64,000 bases of DNA from Spirosoma sp. KUDC1026 (GCF_013375035.1 NZ_CP056032.1:1162001-1226000), one strand, 5' to 3'. Shown: positions 33,247 to 43,402, numbered from the stretch's first letter. The notes: generated from the sequence alone by a model not told the origin. Translations and numbers: made by a program.

Positions 33247-34335
33247 TTGAATTGGCAATCAGACCTTAACGTTACTGAAACAACGTTTGCGCCCACGCTG
33301 GAGCGCTGGTACGAACGGCACAAACGCGACCTTCCCTGGCGCCATACCCGCGATCCCTATCGCATCTGGCTGTCGGAAATAATTCTTCAGCAAACCCGCG
33401 TAGTACAGGGTAAACCTTATTACGAACGCTTTGTCGAAAGCTATCCAACCGTAGCCGATATGGCGCGCGCCGATGAGCGCGAACTGTTACGACTATGGCA
33501 GGGACTTGGCTATTACTCCCGCGCCCGCAACCTGCATCAGACCGCTCGTTATGTAACGGAGCAGTTAGGCGAGAAGTTTCCTGATACGTATCATGACCTA
33601 CTCAAAATGAAGGGGATCGGTGCGTATACAGCGGCTGCTATTGCGTCATTTGCCTTTGGTGAGCGGGTGCCTGTCGTAGACGGTAACGTTTACCGGGTGC
33701 TTGCCCGAGTGTTCGGTATCGAAGAGGATATTACGACAACGGGGGCTAAAAAAACATTTGCCGCACTCGCGACCCGACTGATCCAAGCAGCCGACGATCC
33801 GGCTACGTATAATCAGTCGATTATGGAGTTTGGCGCGATCCAATGTACACCTGTAGCCCCCGATTGCCTGCTTTGCCCGTTGCAACAACAGTGCGCTGCC
33901 TACCTGACCGGTCGGCAACACCTGCTGCCGGTAAAAGCAAAAAAAGCGCCCGTTCGAAATCGATACTTTACTTATCTGGTATTTCGTAAAGGGGATCAGA
34001 TTGCTATGCGTGAGCGGTCTGGTCAGGACATCTGGCAGAACCTGTATGATTTTTACCTGCTTGAAACCGACGAACCCAAGGCTGCGCTGCGCGAGTTGGT
34101 ACTGTCCGAAGCCGTCCAAAAACTGGTTGAACAAAGTGTTCTGACTGCTCCGCCGGTGGCTGTTACGCAACTGCTGTCGCACCAGCGGATCAACGCCCAG
34201 GTCTACTTACTAGATGTGCCCGAGGAGCTGTCTGGGGCATTACCTCCCGGGCTAAGCTGGTATTCATTAGCCGATGCAGAACAGCTTCCCAAACCAGTTT
34301 TAATTACCAATTATTTGGTCAGATACGTTGCGTAA
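33247..34335 (+). CDS. mutY: A/G-specific adenine glycosylase
   Basis: The 362-residue enzyme removes adenine mispaired with 8-oxoguanine. It has RWYERHKRDLPWRHTRDPYR and WLSEIILQQTRV at the start, the helix-hairpin-helix LLKMKGIGAYTAAAIASFAF and the catalytic Asp in VPVVDGNVYR. The iron-sulfur cluster is bound by C-x6-C-x2-C-x5-C (CTPVAPDCLLCPLQQQC). The C-terminal NUDIX-like domain that reads 8-oxoguanine is present. The frame opens with TTG at 33247; no in-frame ATG lies before the conserved part. It diverges from HU and precedes ssb and gldE. Confidence 0.95.
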   Translation: MNWQSDLNVTETTFAPTLERWYERHKRDLPWRHTRDPYRIWLSEIILQQTRVVQGKPYYERFVESYPTVADMARADERELLRLWQGLGYYSRARNLHQTARYVTEQLGEKFPDTYHDLLKMKGIGAYTAAAIASFAFGERVPVVDGNVYRVLARVFGIEEDITTTGAKKTFAALATRLIQAADDPATYNQSIMEFGAIQCTPVAPDCLLCPLQQQCAAYLTGRQHLLPVKAKKAPVRNRYFTYLVFRKGDQIAMRERSGQDIWQNLYDFYLLETDEPKAALRELVLSEAVQKLVEQSVLTAPPVAVTQLLSHQRINAQVYLLDVPEELSGALPPGLSWYSLADAEQLPKPVLITNYLVRYVA

Positions 34336-34358
34336 GTGGGTTTAATTCAGTAACTTTA
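34328..34358 (+). promoter_or_regulatory. Candidate promoter of ssb
   Basis: TTG at 34328-34330 is separated by 20 bp from TAACTTTA at 34351-34358, which differs from TAnnTTTG only at the last base. It overlaps the end of mutY and lies 52 bp before the ssb start. Confidence 0.4.
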
Positions 34359-34410
34359 AGCAAATAAAAAACCCGCCAAACCCTTTATACAAAACGTAAA
34401 AAATAAGCAA

Positions 34411-34944
34411 ATGGCAAGTCTGAATAAAATGACCATCATCGGTAATTTGGGTGCTGATCCTGAGGTACGTTATCTGGATGGTGGTGCTGTCGTGGCAACC
34501 TTTAATGTGGCAACGACCGAAAAGTACACCAACCGAAATGGTGAGAAAGTTGAACAGACCGAATGGTTCCGTGTAGAGCTTTGGAACGAACAGGCCAAGG
34601 TTGCTGAGAAATACCTGAAGAAAGGAAACTCAGTCTATGTCGAAGGTCGGCTGCGTACCGAACTCTGGACCGATAAAGAAGGCAAAGAGCGAACATCGTT
34701 GCGCGTACGCGCCAACACTATGCAACTCCTGGGTTCGCCAAACAGCGACCGGCAGGACGAGCCCGAATACGAAGCACCGCGGGCGCAGGCAGCTCCCCAG
34801 GCTGCTCCGGCACGCCAGCAGCCTCAACCACAACGAACTGCAGCACCGGCGCCCCAGCCAGCAGCACCCCGTCAGCAGCCGGCCCGGCGCGAACCCGAGC
34901 CAATGCCATTCGACGGGGGTGGCGATGACGATCTACCGTTCTAA
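34411..34944 (+). CDS. ssb: Single-stranded DNA-binding protein
   Basis: The 177-residue protein begins with a complete OB fold (NKMTIIGNLGADPEVRYLDG, then TEKYTNRNGEKVEQTEWFRV and AEKYLKKGNSVYVEGRLRTE). A flexible linker rich in Gln, Ala, Pro and Arg spans about residues 112-165. The acidic tip DDDLPF is the standard docking end for repair and replication partners. It coats single-stranded DNA during replication and repair. It follows mutY by 75 bp and precedes gldE by 39 bp, a common arrangement in Bacteroidota. Confidence 0.96.
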   Translation: MASLNKMTIIGNLGADPEVRYLDGGAVVATFNVATTEKYTNRNGEKVEQTEWFRVELWNEQAKVAEKYLKKGNSVYVEGRLRTELWTDKEGKERTSLRVRANTMQLLGSPNSDRQDEPEYEAPRAQAAPQAAPARQQPQPQRTAAPAPQPAAPRQQPARREPEPMPFDGGGDDDLPF

Positions 34945-34983
34945 CTCCCGCAGTGCTCGATTGTTGAACGAGATATAACGTAG

Positions 34984-36327
34984 ATGGACCATAGTGATCC
35001 CCTTCCTCGACAGGTGCTTCCAGCTTTAACGGGCTGGAGCACCTATTTTGATTTATACGCCCCCTATACGGCGCTTATTCTGCTGCTCCTTGTGCTGGCC
35101 GGTCTGGTTTCAGCCTCGGAAGCAGCTTTCTTTTCGTTATCTCACGACGACCGGATACGCTGCCGCGATAGCGTTCAGGCCAACGAGCAGCAGATTGCTC
35201 GTCTGCTGGAGCGCCCAAAACGCCTGCTGGCTTCGCTGGTTATATTTAATAACCTGCTGAATATAAGCGTAGTAGTTATCGTTACGTATCTTACCTGGAC
35301 CGTTTCTCAAACCGCTTACCAGTCCATCTGGACGCTGCTGGGCGTGGTATTAACGACAACCTTTACTATTGTTCTGTTTGGTGAGATTATCCCCAAAGCC
35401 TACGCTAGTCAGAGTAGTTTGAGCGTAGCCCGACGAACAGCTCCTTTGGCTCAAATCGGGTTATTTGTTTTCCGTCCTTTCTCGATGATGCTGGTTAGTC
35501 TAAGCAATCAGATCGATAAGAGAATCCAGCGACGTGGCTACAAGCTATCTGTCGAAGAGCTGAGTCATGCGGTAGAGTTAACGGGAGGTAGCTCGTCGGC
35601 TGAAGAAAAAGAAATGCTTAAAGGCATTGTCAATTTCAGCAGCCTTACTGCCCGGCAGGTGATGCGGCCCCGCCACGAAATATCGGCCCTATCCAATGAG
35701 CTAACCTTTGGTGAATTAATGGCTCAGATAAACGAATCCGGTTATTCGCGCGTGCCGATTTACCACGAATCACTGGATCAGGTAGAGGGAATTCTGTACA
35801 TCAAAGATCTGCTGCCGCACATCCAGGAGTCGGATGCATTCAACTGGCAATCGCTGTTACGCCCGCCCTATTTCATTCCGGATAACAAGAAGATCGACGA
35901 TCTGCTGCAGGATTTTCAGAAACGCCGTGTTCATATTGCGATCGTTGTGAATGAGTATGGTGGTACGCGGGGCCTAATCACGCTGGAAGATATAATCGAA
36001 GAGATCTTCGGCGACATTAATGACGAATTCGATGAGGAAATTCCCGAAGGCTATCATCGGGAAGACGAGCAAACTGTAGTGTTCGAAGGAAAAACGCCCA
36101 TCATCGAATTCTGCCGCGTGCTCCATATTGACAACACTACGTTTGAGGCCGTGCAGGGAGAAAGCGAATCGTTAGGTGGGTTGCTGCTGGCTCTGTTCAA
36201 CCGATTGCCAAGAGCGGAGGAAAAAATCAGCTACGCGAACTTTACCTTCGAGATTCTCTCCGCCGACGACAAACGGATTCACGAGGTGCGCGTGACCAAA
36301 AATCAGGATGTACCCGTGGAGAAGTAG
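34984..36327 (+). CDS. gldE: GldE-like CNNM/CorC-type membrane protein
   Basis: The 447-residue protein has an N-terminal CNNM transmembrane domain (YTALILLLLVLAGLVSASEA, SVVVIVTYLTW and TTFTIVLFGEIIPKAYAS). A pair of CBS domains follows (VMRPRHEISALS, then HIAIVVNEYGGTRGLITLED) and a C-terminal CorC/HlyC domain. GldE is a gliding-motility protein of Bacteroidota, linked to T9SS function and lying after mutY and ssb. The usual partner gldD does not follow; the next gene is on the other strand. The gldE name rests on position plus family, since hemolysin-type paralogs look alike. Confidence 0.8.
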   Translation: MDHSDPLPRQVLPALTGWSTYFDLYAPYTALILLLLVLAGLVSASEAAFFSLSHDDRIRCRDSVQANEQQIARLLERPKRLLASLVIFNNLLNISVVVIVTYLTWTVSQTAYQSIWTLLGVVLTTTFTIVLFGEIIPKAYASQSSLSVARRTAPLAQIGLFVFRPFSMMLVSLSNQIDKRIQRRGYKLSVEELSHAVELTGGSSSAEEKEMLKGIVNFSSLTARQVMRPRHEISALSNELTFGELMAQINESGYSRVPIYHESLDQVEGILYIKDLLPHIQESDAFNWQSLLRPPYFIPDNKKIDDLLQDFQKRRVHIAIVVNEYGGTRGLITLEDIIEEIFGDINDEFDEEIPEGYHREDEQTVVFEGKTPIIEFCRVLHIDNTTFEAVQGESESLGGLLLALFNRLPRAEEKISYANFTFEILSADDKRIHEVRVTKNQDVPVEK

Positions 36328-36353
36328 TTTTCTCCCAAGTAGAAAATCAGTCA

Positions 36354-37463
36354 TCAGACCCAGAGACCTTTTCCCTGATTATACTCTTTGCCCATTTTTT
36401 GAATATCCCGGATCGAGTACGTCAAAAAGCCCCGCTTTTGCAGTAACCGCAACTGCCGCTTCTCAATCCAGGACAACCGGCCATCAACCAGAACACCAAA
36501 AATGATAAGCCGTTCCAGACTCTGGCGGGCATGGGGCGATACATGAGCGATCTTGTTGATAAACTCACCCGTCAACTGATTGTTAATGCGCAGATCAAAA
36601 CGATCTACCAATGTCTCCGTCAGCAAATAATGAGCGTAATTGTACTGACGCTTCAGAATGGCCACGTACTGTAAGGCTTCCAGAATAAGGGGACGAAATT
36701 CAGTATCTTTTCCCCACTCATCGTGAAGTTCATTGACAAATTCGCGAATCGTAGCCGGAGCCATTACCCGTACCTGCGCTTCGTGCAGTACCTGCCAGGA
36801 AGCATACGAATTCCAGAGAGCGAAGATTGGCATACCGAGCAGATCTGTGAACTGACGTAACACATACCGGCCAAGGAAACGACGGAACAGAAATTTTACC
36901 AGAAACTGACTCAGGAAAGCTTTTACTTGGTTGAGCAGGAAGAAGATTGTTAGCCCCCATCGTGGCATGTTCAGGTAGGGATCGATACCAAAACGAAAGA
37001 CTCCCTGATTAGCTTTTTCAAGAGCCGCGTCGGCCAGCGCCCGCAAATGACGATCATACTGCGCGTCGTGGGCACGGGGAAACTGGCAGACGTGCATGAT
37101 CGTTTTTACACCCAGCAGATTGAGACCGATAAGCAGGTGAATTTCGATATAGACGATCAGAACGCCATATATAATCGTAACCAGCGGCAGCTGAAACGTA
37201 GTGTCGAACAGGGTTAATGGTGTACTCTGGAAAAAATCCGGCCAGTTATACTGGGGAATATAAATTAACAGCACCCCAAGGACCCCTACCAGTGCAGCCA
37301 GACTAAGTGTTAATACCTTCGTCCGCTGGATAAGGCGGGTCTCGACGGGGTTCAGTACGTATGGTTCATCTGTAGGGTGAGCCGTTTCAAGCGCCCGCCT
37401 TAAATACCGCAAAGCCAGATGATCGAGCGGACCGACGCCATTTTTTGGAGGCCTTGTAGACAT
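36354..37463 (-). CDS. Conserved membrane protein, unknown function
   Basis: The 369-residue protein has two clear N-terminal membrane segments (VLTLSLAALVGVLGVLLIYI and LVTIIYGVLIVYIEIHLLIG) and a further hydrophobic stretch near residue 170 (WGLTIFFLLNQVKAFLSQFL). The remainder is helical and cytoplasmic-looking, with many Arg and Leu. It lacks a signal peptide and known enzyme motifs. It may belong to a family seen in Bacteroidota and Leptospira, but I am not certain. It is convergent with gldE and diverges from the subtilase gene. Confidence 0.65.
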   Translation of the reverse strand: MSTRPPKNGVGPLDHLALRYLRRALETAHPTDEPYVLNPVETRLIQRTKVLTLSLAALVGVLGVLLIYIPQYNWPDFFQSTPLTLFDTTFQLPLVTIIYGVLIVYIEIHLLIGLNLLGVKTIMHVCQFPRAHDAQYDRHLRALADAALEKANQGVFRFGIDPYLNMPRWGLTIFFLLNQVKAFLSQFLVKFLFRRFLGRYVLRQFTDLLGMPIFALWNSYASWQVLHEAQVRVMAPATIREFVNELHDEWGKDTEFRPLILEALQYVAILKRQYNYAHYLLTETLVDRFDLRINNQLTGEFINKIAHVSPHARQSLERLIIFGVLVDGRLSWIEKRQLRLLQKRGFLTYSIRDIQKMGKEYNQGKGLWV

Positions 37464-37682
37464 AATCCTTATTAACAGTGGAATTATTTCTACAACTACA
37501 AATTTGAACCGGTTGTTAACAAAAAGATAAAAACCGTTAGGCAGAAAACAGGACCATTCAGTAACCTTATGATTTTGTTAAACCAGTCCTCAGAAGAGAG
37601 ATTTTAACAAGTTTTAAGAATTGCTGAATAGACTTTTCCAGATTTTATTGAGCTTTACTGCAAAGCAGAACGTTTAGAGTAT

Positions 37683-39284
37683 ATGAAAACACTCCTAGTA
37701 TATGCAGCAATGGGTCTGCTGGCAACAGGGGCGGTGGCACAACCATCCCAGTGGTATCTCTCGGATAAATCGGATAAGTCGGCCGGGATCAGTGTCGAAA
37801 AGACATACCGCGAACTGTTGAAAAATCGTAAGCCAACGCCGGTTGTGGTGGCGGTTATCGATGGTGGAATTGATACGACGCACGAAGACCTGCGCCGGGT
37901 ACTTTGGGTAAACCCAAAAGAAATTCCGGGCAATGGAATTGATGATGATAAGAACGGGTATGTCGATGATATCCACGGCTGGAACTTCATCGGCGGCAAA
38001 GATGGACGTAATGTAAGCTACGAAACGGCCGAAGTAACTCGCCTGTACGCTAAGCTAAAGCCTAAATACGAAGGAAAAACCCGCACGGGGCTCAAACCTG
38101 ACGAACAGAAGGAGTTTGATCTTTACAAAAAGACAAAAGCTGAAGTCGAGAAAAATCAGGCCCAGTACAAGGCGCAGTACCAGGGAATAAGTCAATTTTA
38201 TATGCAGTTCGGGGGGGCTGTGAACGCGATCAAAAGCGCATATAACCTTAAAACGCTGGATACGACGGCCCTACGGAACATCGCTGATACGACCACAAAC
38301 GAAATGCTGAAAGGGCCGGTCAGTGCGATTCGGCGGTTCATGCAGCAGCAGGAAGTCGCCAATACTGACGACGTAATCAGCGAACTCGAAAAGGCCAACG
38401 AGCAACTCAAAGGCCGGGCTGAATATAACTACAACCCGGAATTTGACAGTCGGGCTATTGTGGGTGATAACCCGGAAGACATGACCGAAAAGTACTACGG
38501 CAACCCCGACATTGCCGGGCCTCGCCCTGATCACGGAACTCACGTAGCCGGAATTATTGGAGCTGATCGGACGAATGAACTAGGTGTCAAGGGTATTGCC
38601 GACGCGGTTCAGATCATGGGCGTCCGGGCCGTGCCCGACGGTGACGAGCGCGATAAGGACATTGCCAATGCCATTCGCTACGCTGTTGATAACGGCGCGC
38701 AGATTATCAATATGAGCTTTGGTAAAGACTACTCGCCAAACCGCAAAGTGGTTGAAGATGCTGAACGCTATGCACTGTCGAAAGGCGTATTGATGGTACA
38801 CGCTGCTGGTAACGACGGCAAAGATATCGACACGGCTGCCAACTACCCAGCTCCTCGGTTTTTGGATGGGAAAGACATTCCAAACGTAATTACGGTAGGG
38901 GCCAGCGCTGAGAGCACCGGTGATGATCTGGTCGCCAGTTTCTCGAATTACGGTAAAAAATCGGTCGATGTTTTTGCGCCAGGCCGGGCTATTTATTCAA
39001 CTGTTCCCGGTAGTAAATACGAGAACAACGATGGCACCAGCATGGCCTCGCCGGTTGTAGCGGGTGTTGCTGCCGTGCTCAAATCGTACTTTCCAAAACT
39101 GACCTACGCTGACATCAAGCGGATTATTGAACAGTCGGCAACGCCTTACGCGATCAAAGTGCATAAGCCAGAATCGACGGATACGGTAGATTTCAAAGGG
39201 CTGTCTAAAACGGGTGGTGTTGTTAATCTGTACGAAGCGGTCAAACTAGCTATTGCGCAGGAAGACGCTACTAAGGGCAAATAA
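37683..39284 (+). CDS. S8 subtilase with large insertion
   Basis: The 533-residue protease has a signal peptide (KTLLVYAAMGLLATGAVAQ). The catalytic triad is visible: Asp60 in VVAVIDGGIDTTHEDL, His284 in DHGTHVAGIIGAD and Ser453 in DGTSMASPVVAGVAA. The gap of about 220 residues between Asp and His is far above the roughly 30 of subtilisin. It contains a charged, helical insert (about residues 110-260) that might act as an inhibitory or binding domain. It should be exported; no T9SS sorting domain is seen at the C-terminus. It ends at a terminator shared with another subtilase. Confidence 0.93.
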   Translation: MKTLLVYAAMGLLATGAVAQPSQWYLSDKSDKSAGISVEKTYRELLKNRKPTPVVVAVIDGGIDTTHEDLRRVLWVNPKEIPGNGIDDDKNGYVDDIHGWNFIGGKDGRNVSYETAEVTRLYAKLKPKYEGKTRTGLKPDEQKEFDLYKKTKAEVEKNQAQYKAQYQGISQFYMQFGGAVNAIKSAYNLKTLDTTALRNIADTTTNEMLKGPVSAIRRFMQQQEVANTDDVISELEKANEQLKGRAEYNYNPEFDSRAIVGDNPEDMTEKYYGNPDIAGPRPDHGTHVAGIIGADRTNELGVKGIADAVQIMGVRAVPDGDERDKDIANAIRYAVDNGAQIINMSFGKDYSPNRKVVEDAERYALSKGVLMVHAAGNDGKDIDTAANYPAPRFLDGKDIPNVITVGASAESTGDDLVASFSNYGKKSVDVFAPGRAIYSTVPGSKYENNDGTSMASPVVAGVAAVLKSYFPKLTYADIKRIIEQSATPYAIKVHKPESTDTVDFKGLSKTGGVVNLYEAVKLAIAQEDATKGK

Positions 39285-39307
39285 GACACAAGGGTCTGCT
39301 CATAAAA

Positions 39308-39343
39308 GCAACAGCCCGCTACCTGAAGGTAGCGGGCTGTTGC
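39308..39343. terminator. Strong bidirectional terminator between two subtilases
   Basis: GCAACAGCCCGCTACC at 39308-39323 pairs perfectly with its complement at 39328-39343 around a TGAA loop. T and A tracts flank both sides, so it serves both convergent genes. Confidence 0.95.
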
Positions 39344-39361
39344 CATTTTGGGGTAGGGCAA

Positions 39362-42300
39362 CTATTGCTTCTTAATTCGTTTAACCCAGATTGATTGAGA
39401 CGCCTGGTCATTGATAACAACCAGGAAGGTGCCGCCGGGTAGATCGCCAATATCCAGGTCAACCGAATAGTCGACACCGTTACGTTGTAGGGGCGCCGTT
39501 CGAACCGTAACTCCCCGTAAATCGGTCAGGCGGACAATAGGTGTGGACGAGAGCATAGGCATATTCATCAACGAGACTGTAATCTGATGCGTTGCCGGGA
39601 TTGGGTAAACGCTCAGCGTTCGCTCCTGAACGGTAGGCTCCGCTGCCAGAATCGTTACGTAGGTCTCGTCCGAAATCAGCTCACCGCAGCCATTAACGCT
39701 GCCCCTGACGGAGTAGCGACCCGACTGAACAACAGTAAGGCTCGTGCTGGTAGCGTCGGTAATGGATACACCGTTTAGAAGCCACTGAATATTGCTACGA
39801 GCGCTGGTTGTTAACGTCAGGCCACTGGTTGTAATTATTGGCATGATAGGCGTCTGAACCACTACGGCAACGGTTGACGAACGAACCGGTGGACACCCAT
39901 TCGCAATCTGGACCGCATAACTGCCCGCCGTCGCAGTCGACAAGGTGCTGCTGGTTGCTCCCGAAATAGCTTGTGCGTCACGGTACCATTGGTACGAATA
40001 ACTAGTACCCAAACCTGCCTGTAGTATCAAGCTGGAACCCTGACAAATGCTGGTCGATCCATTAGCAGTCAGTGTAGCGACAGGAGTCGTACCGGAAGTT
40101 GCCGGAACAGCTACCCGTTGTGGCCCCGCGCAGTCTAGTGCCCGTACCCGCATATCATAGAAATAGTACCAGGCCGTTTTTAGCGTGTCCATGGTTGTAC
40201 CATTATCATATAGTGAGCCTTTTACTGAAACCAGCGGGGTTCCATTCTGCGCGGTCAGTTGGAATGGAAAACCCGTAACGCCTACGTTGCTCCGGAAAAT
40301 GGATGCACCGTCGGCATAGCTGATGGCTATTTTGTAATCACCCGTTGCCGGAATGCGGAGGTTCAACGGGTACACGGCTCCCGGATCATTTGGATCATCG
40401 ACCAACTGCCCATTGCTGACCGCAGTCAGACTTTGGCTGCGCGTTGGTTGCACATCCAGCGTGACACTCGAAACAACCGTATTGTCGTATTTCTGAACGG
40501 TGAAGGTGAGCTTTCCGGCTGCCGCAATGTAGAGACGAGCGCTTTCGATCAGGAGCGGAACTTGGGTTGATACTAGGGGAGCGGGCCCAAAATTACCGGC
40601 ATACGAACCGCCCCCGAAGGCGCTTTTGCTGACTGGTCCGACCATGCCCGAAAAATCATTTAGCCCTGCGTACAGTTGCCCGCCGGCAGGTAAGGTTCGG
40701 AGTGTTTGCTGGTTACCGGCTGCGAGCAGATTGCCGCCTGTGGGCGCATCGTACCAGTAGGCCACTCCACTACCTGCATTACGTAACGAAAGGGTATCGC
40801 TGCCGCAACGCATGGCCGAAAAAATTCCGCCTGTTGACGCCAATGCGGCAGATCTGGTTTCGGCAAGGGTGTTATTCGTGGCGTTGAGGTCGTTTGGTAA
40901 GCTGGTCGTAATCGCGAATTGATACGTTTGGCCCGCCTGCAGAACAGTGCCGGTTGGCAGGGCCAGCGATAGCGTGGTTTCCCGGAAAGCCGCGATACTA
41001 GGCACCGTACCCGTCAGCGTAGCAACGGAAGCGCTGTTGGCATCGGTAATGGTAACGGATACCGGTACGTTCGTCTGCGTAGCAGCGCCATAGTTACGCA
41101 CACGCACGGTGACAAACTGCCCCGGCTGACTACAGAAATTGGCTTCCGGTGATACCAGCGCTGTAGTACCCACATCGTTTGTGGTTTGAATGACGTTGAG
41201 CACATAATCCTGTGTCTCGCCGTTCGCATACGTACCACAACTGGTAACGTTTGCTGCATTGTCAGTTTCAGTCGCTACAATGCGGAAACGAAGAATCTGA
41301 CCCGGCTGAACTGTCGTCGGGACGGTAATTGTCGCGGTGAATTGGCTCGAATTCGTCAGCACTGTCGACGTGGCTACGGTTTCGCCAGCGTCGTCAAAGC
41401 TGCCGTTCTGATTCCAATCGATAAAGGCTTTGATAGCTGCGTTCTTCGTTGCGCCACAGGTGCCCAGCGAAACTATCAGCGGTATCTGTTGCCTAGCCTG
41501 AACGGACGTAGTAACACCCGAAAAATCGGTGTAAGCCGTGCAGCCTGTAGCGCCCGCCTGATCGATTGTATTGAACTGAACGCGGCTAATTTTGGTGTCG
41601 GCCGTTGAAGTAGCTCGTGATACGCAGGACGCCGTACCCCCAATGCCACTGAGTAACAGCGCATAATCCTGCTTAGCTCCGCTTAACGTGCCTTTATGCG
41701 TAACGGTCAGCGTGTATGTTTTGCCTGGAATTGGATTGGCAACGAGCACCTGTTCAATATTATCTCGAACGTTATCCCCTCGTGTAGCAGAATTGGCGGG
41801 ATTGGCAGGGTCCAGCACCCAGGGCTGCGTTGTCGTAGTGCCGTCACTGACACGCAGGTCAAGATCGTTGACCAGCCGTGGTGTGCGCTCGTTAAGGGCG
41901 TTCGTGGCGGTGCCAGCGGGGTCGGTCCAGCAAATTGAGGCCATTAGCGGCCCCCGACCCGAAGCGACTACCGTCAACGAATAGGTTTCGCCCTGGTTGA
42001 TGGTGCGTTCGTTGAGTAAGTAATTCTTGTTCGTATTAAGAATAACCTGTCCGGCCCGCTCGGTATTCATAAGCCCCCAGCCAAAGCGATAATCCGGTCC
42101 GGGCGACGTACCTGCTTCGTCGGCCGTGTGCAGAATTAAGCCCCGCAGCGTTGACGAACGCATGAACGAACCGTTATTACGCTGGCTGTATAGCTCCTGT
42201 AACAGTAATGCCGAACCAGCTACGGTTGGCGACGACATAGATGTACCATCGTAAGCCGCATAGGCACTGTCATTCGTGGAGATTGACGACAGAACACCAA

Positions 42301-43402
42301 CGCCTATGCCTGCAATGTCTGGTTTGATGCGGCCATCGTCAGTAGGCCCCCAGCTACTGAAGCCGCCAAGAACAACGTCGGCCGGTTGGTTATAGCCATA
42401 CGGTAAGATACTGGCGGCTGCTACCGACAGAATATTTTTGGCCGTTCCGTATGTGCCAACCTGGTCGTAACCGTTCTGGTTGGCACGGGGTACTGTACTG
42501 ATTACATCAGATGAGCTAAGGTAGTAAGGCTGTCCAGCCGTCGGGCCGTTTGAGCCGTGGTTATTTCCTGCTGACTTAACGATCAGATAGTAAGGGGCGT
42601 TTTGGGCTATCTGATCCCAGCTTCGGGCCGTTGAGTTATAAACCCCGAACTTATAATCTTCAGTCTTACTAACCGTGGTGTCGCCCCACCATTCCCATTT
42701 GGTCGTTGTCTTCCGATCACTGTTATAGATCCAGCCAGCCTGCGAACCATAGGAGTGATTGGAAACTAATAAATTAGGTGCAGCCGATGTCATCTCTGTA
42801 GCATCGTTTTCAAAATCATAGGCTCGTAAATTGGTACCAAAGGCCATACCCCGTACCTGCGGATTGACGCCGGCTGCCATGATGATGCCCGATACGTGTG
42901 TGGAATGTTCACTAAGTGCAGTGGCATTATCTACTTGCGTTATGCGGCTTCCAGTACCTGTTGGCGCTTTGAACTCAACGTGCGTGCTGCGTACCTTGCC
43001 CCCGTCCCAGATCGCAATTTTGTTGGAGAGCGTACTGCCTGACAATGATACGCCCAGACTGCCGCCCGAATACAAGGATGAGGTTCGCAGGCTCTGGCCC
43101 GCTTGTGTTGCACTGTAGGTAGTATTATAAAGGAGTTCGCCCGTTTCGCTAATACCGCTCAGGATGACTACCGTACCGTCGGATCGGCGCTGTTGGAGGG
43201 GACGACCCAGTTTCTGGGCCACATTAAGGGCTCGCTGGTAGTTTTCTGCCCGATCGGCCGTAATGATCCGCTGAATTTCAAGCTGTTTGGCCTGTTGCTG
43301 CGCCGTGTACTGAGGAAGTGGCTGACCGCTGCTGTAGAAAGAGATAAGAAGGAATACACTCGCCAGGGGCAGGCTATTCCGTAACCGTAAAAAATGACGC
43401 AT
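39362..43402 (-). CDS. Large T9SS-exported S8 protease with GEVED, CARDB and Ig-like domains
   Basis: I start at ATG 43402 (MRHFLRLRNSLPLASVFLL), giving 1346 residues; the longer frame to 43447 adds a poor N-terminus. After a signal peptide comes an S8 domain with Asp133, His166 (EHSTHVSGIIM) and Ser388 (YDGTSMSSPTVAG). A jelly-roll domain follows (about 470-610), then a GEVED domain (FIDWNQNGSFDDAGETV), a CARDB-like region, an Ig-like region and a T9SS type A sorting end (VYPIPATHQITVSL to WVKRIKKQ). It should be secreted across the outer membrane and digest protein outside the cell. It is monocistronic. Confidence 0.93.
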   Translation of the reverse strand: MRHFLRLRNSLPLASVFLLISFYSSGQPLPQYTAQQQAKQLEIQRIITADRAENYQRALNVAQKLGRPLQQRRSDGTVVILSGISETGELLYNTTYSATQAGQSLRTSSLYSGGSLGVSLSGSTLSNKIAIWDGGKVRSTHVEFKAPTGTGSRITQVDNATALSEHSTHVSGIIMAAGVNPQVRGMAFGTNLRAYDFENDATEMTSAAPNLLVSNHSYGSQAGWIYNSDRKTTTKWEWWGDTTVSKTEDYKFGVYNSTARSWDQIAQNAPYYLIVKSAGNNHGSNGPTAGQPYYLSSSDVISTVPRANQNGYDQVGTYGTAKNILSVAAASILPYGYNQPADVVLGGFSSWGPTDDGRIKPDIAGIGVGVLSSISTNDSAYAAYDGTSMSSPTVAGSALLLQELYSQRNNGSFMRSSTLRGLILHTADEAGTSPGPDYRFGWGLMNTERAGQVILNTNKNYLLNERTINQGETYSLTVVASGRGPLMASICWTDPAGTATNALNERTPRLVNDLDLRVSDGTTTTQPWVLDPANPANSATRGDNVRDNIEQVLVANPIPGKTYTLTVTHKGTLSGAKQDYALLLSGIGGTASCVSRATSTADTKISRVQFNTIDQAGATGCTAYTDFSGVTTSVQARQQIPLIVSLGTCGATKNAAIKAFIDWNQNGSFDDAGETVATSTVLTNSSQFTATITVPTTVQPGQILRFRIVATETDNAANVTSCGTYANGETQDYVLNVIQTTNDVGTTALVSPEANFCSQPGQFVTVRVRNYGAATQTNVPVSVTITDANSASVATLTGTVPSIAAFRETTLSLALPTGTVLQAGQTYQFAITTSLPNDLNATNNTLAETRSAALASTGGIFSAMRCGSDTLSLRNAGSGVAYWYDAPTGGNLLAAGNQQTLRTLPAGGQLYAGLNDFSGMVGPVSKSAFGGGSYAGNFGPAPLVSTQVPLLIESARLYIAAAGKLTFTVQKYDNTVVSSVTLDVQPTRSQSLTAVSNGQLVDDPNDPGAVYPLNLRIPATGDYKIAISYADGASIFRSNVGVTGFPFQLTAQNGTPLVSVKGSLYDNGTTMDTLKTAWYYFYDMRVRALDCAGPQRVAVPATSGTTPVATLTANGSTSICQGSSLILQAGLGTSYSYQWYRDAQAISGATSSTLSTATAGSYAVQIANGCPPVRSSTVAVVVQTPIMPIITTSGLTLTTSARSNIQWLLNGVSITDATSTSLTVVQSGRYSVRGSVNGCGELISDETYVTILAAEPTVQERTLSVYPIPATHQITVSLMNMPMLSSTPIVRLTDLRGVTVRTAPLQRNGVDYSVDLDIGDLPGGTFLVVINDQASQSIWVKRIKKQ

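Noticed and set aside
41186-41608. 140-codon plus-strand frame inside the large T9SS protease gene
   Set aside because: It lies fully within a coding gene on the other strand and has no recognisable domain, signal or promoter.
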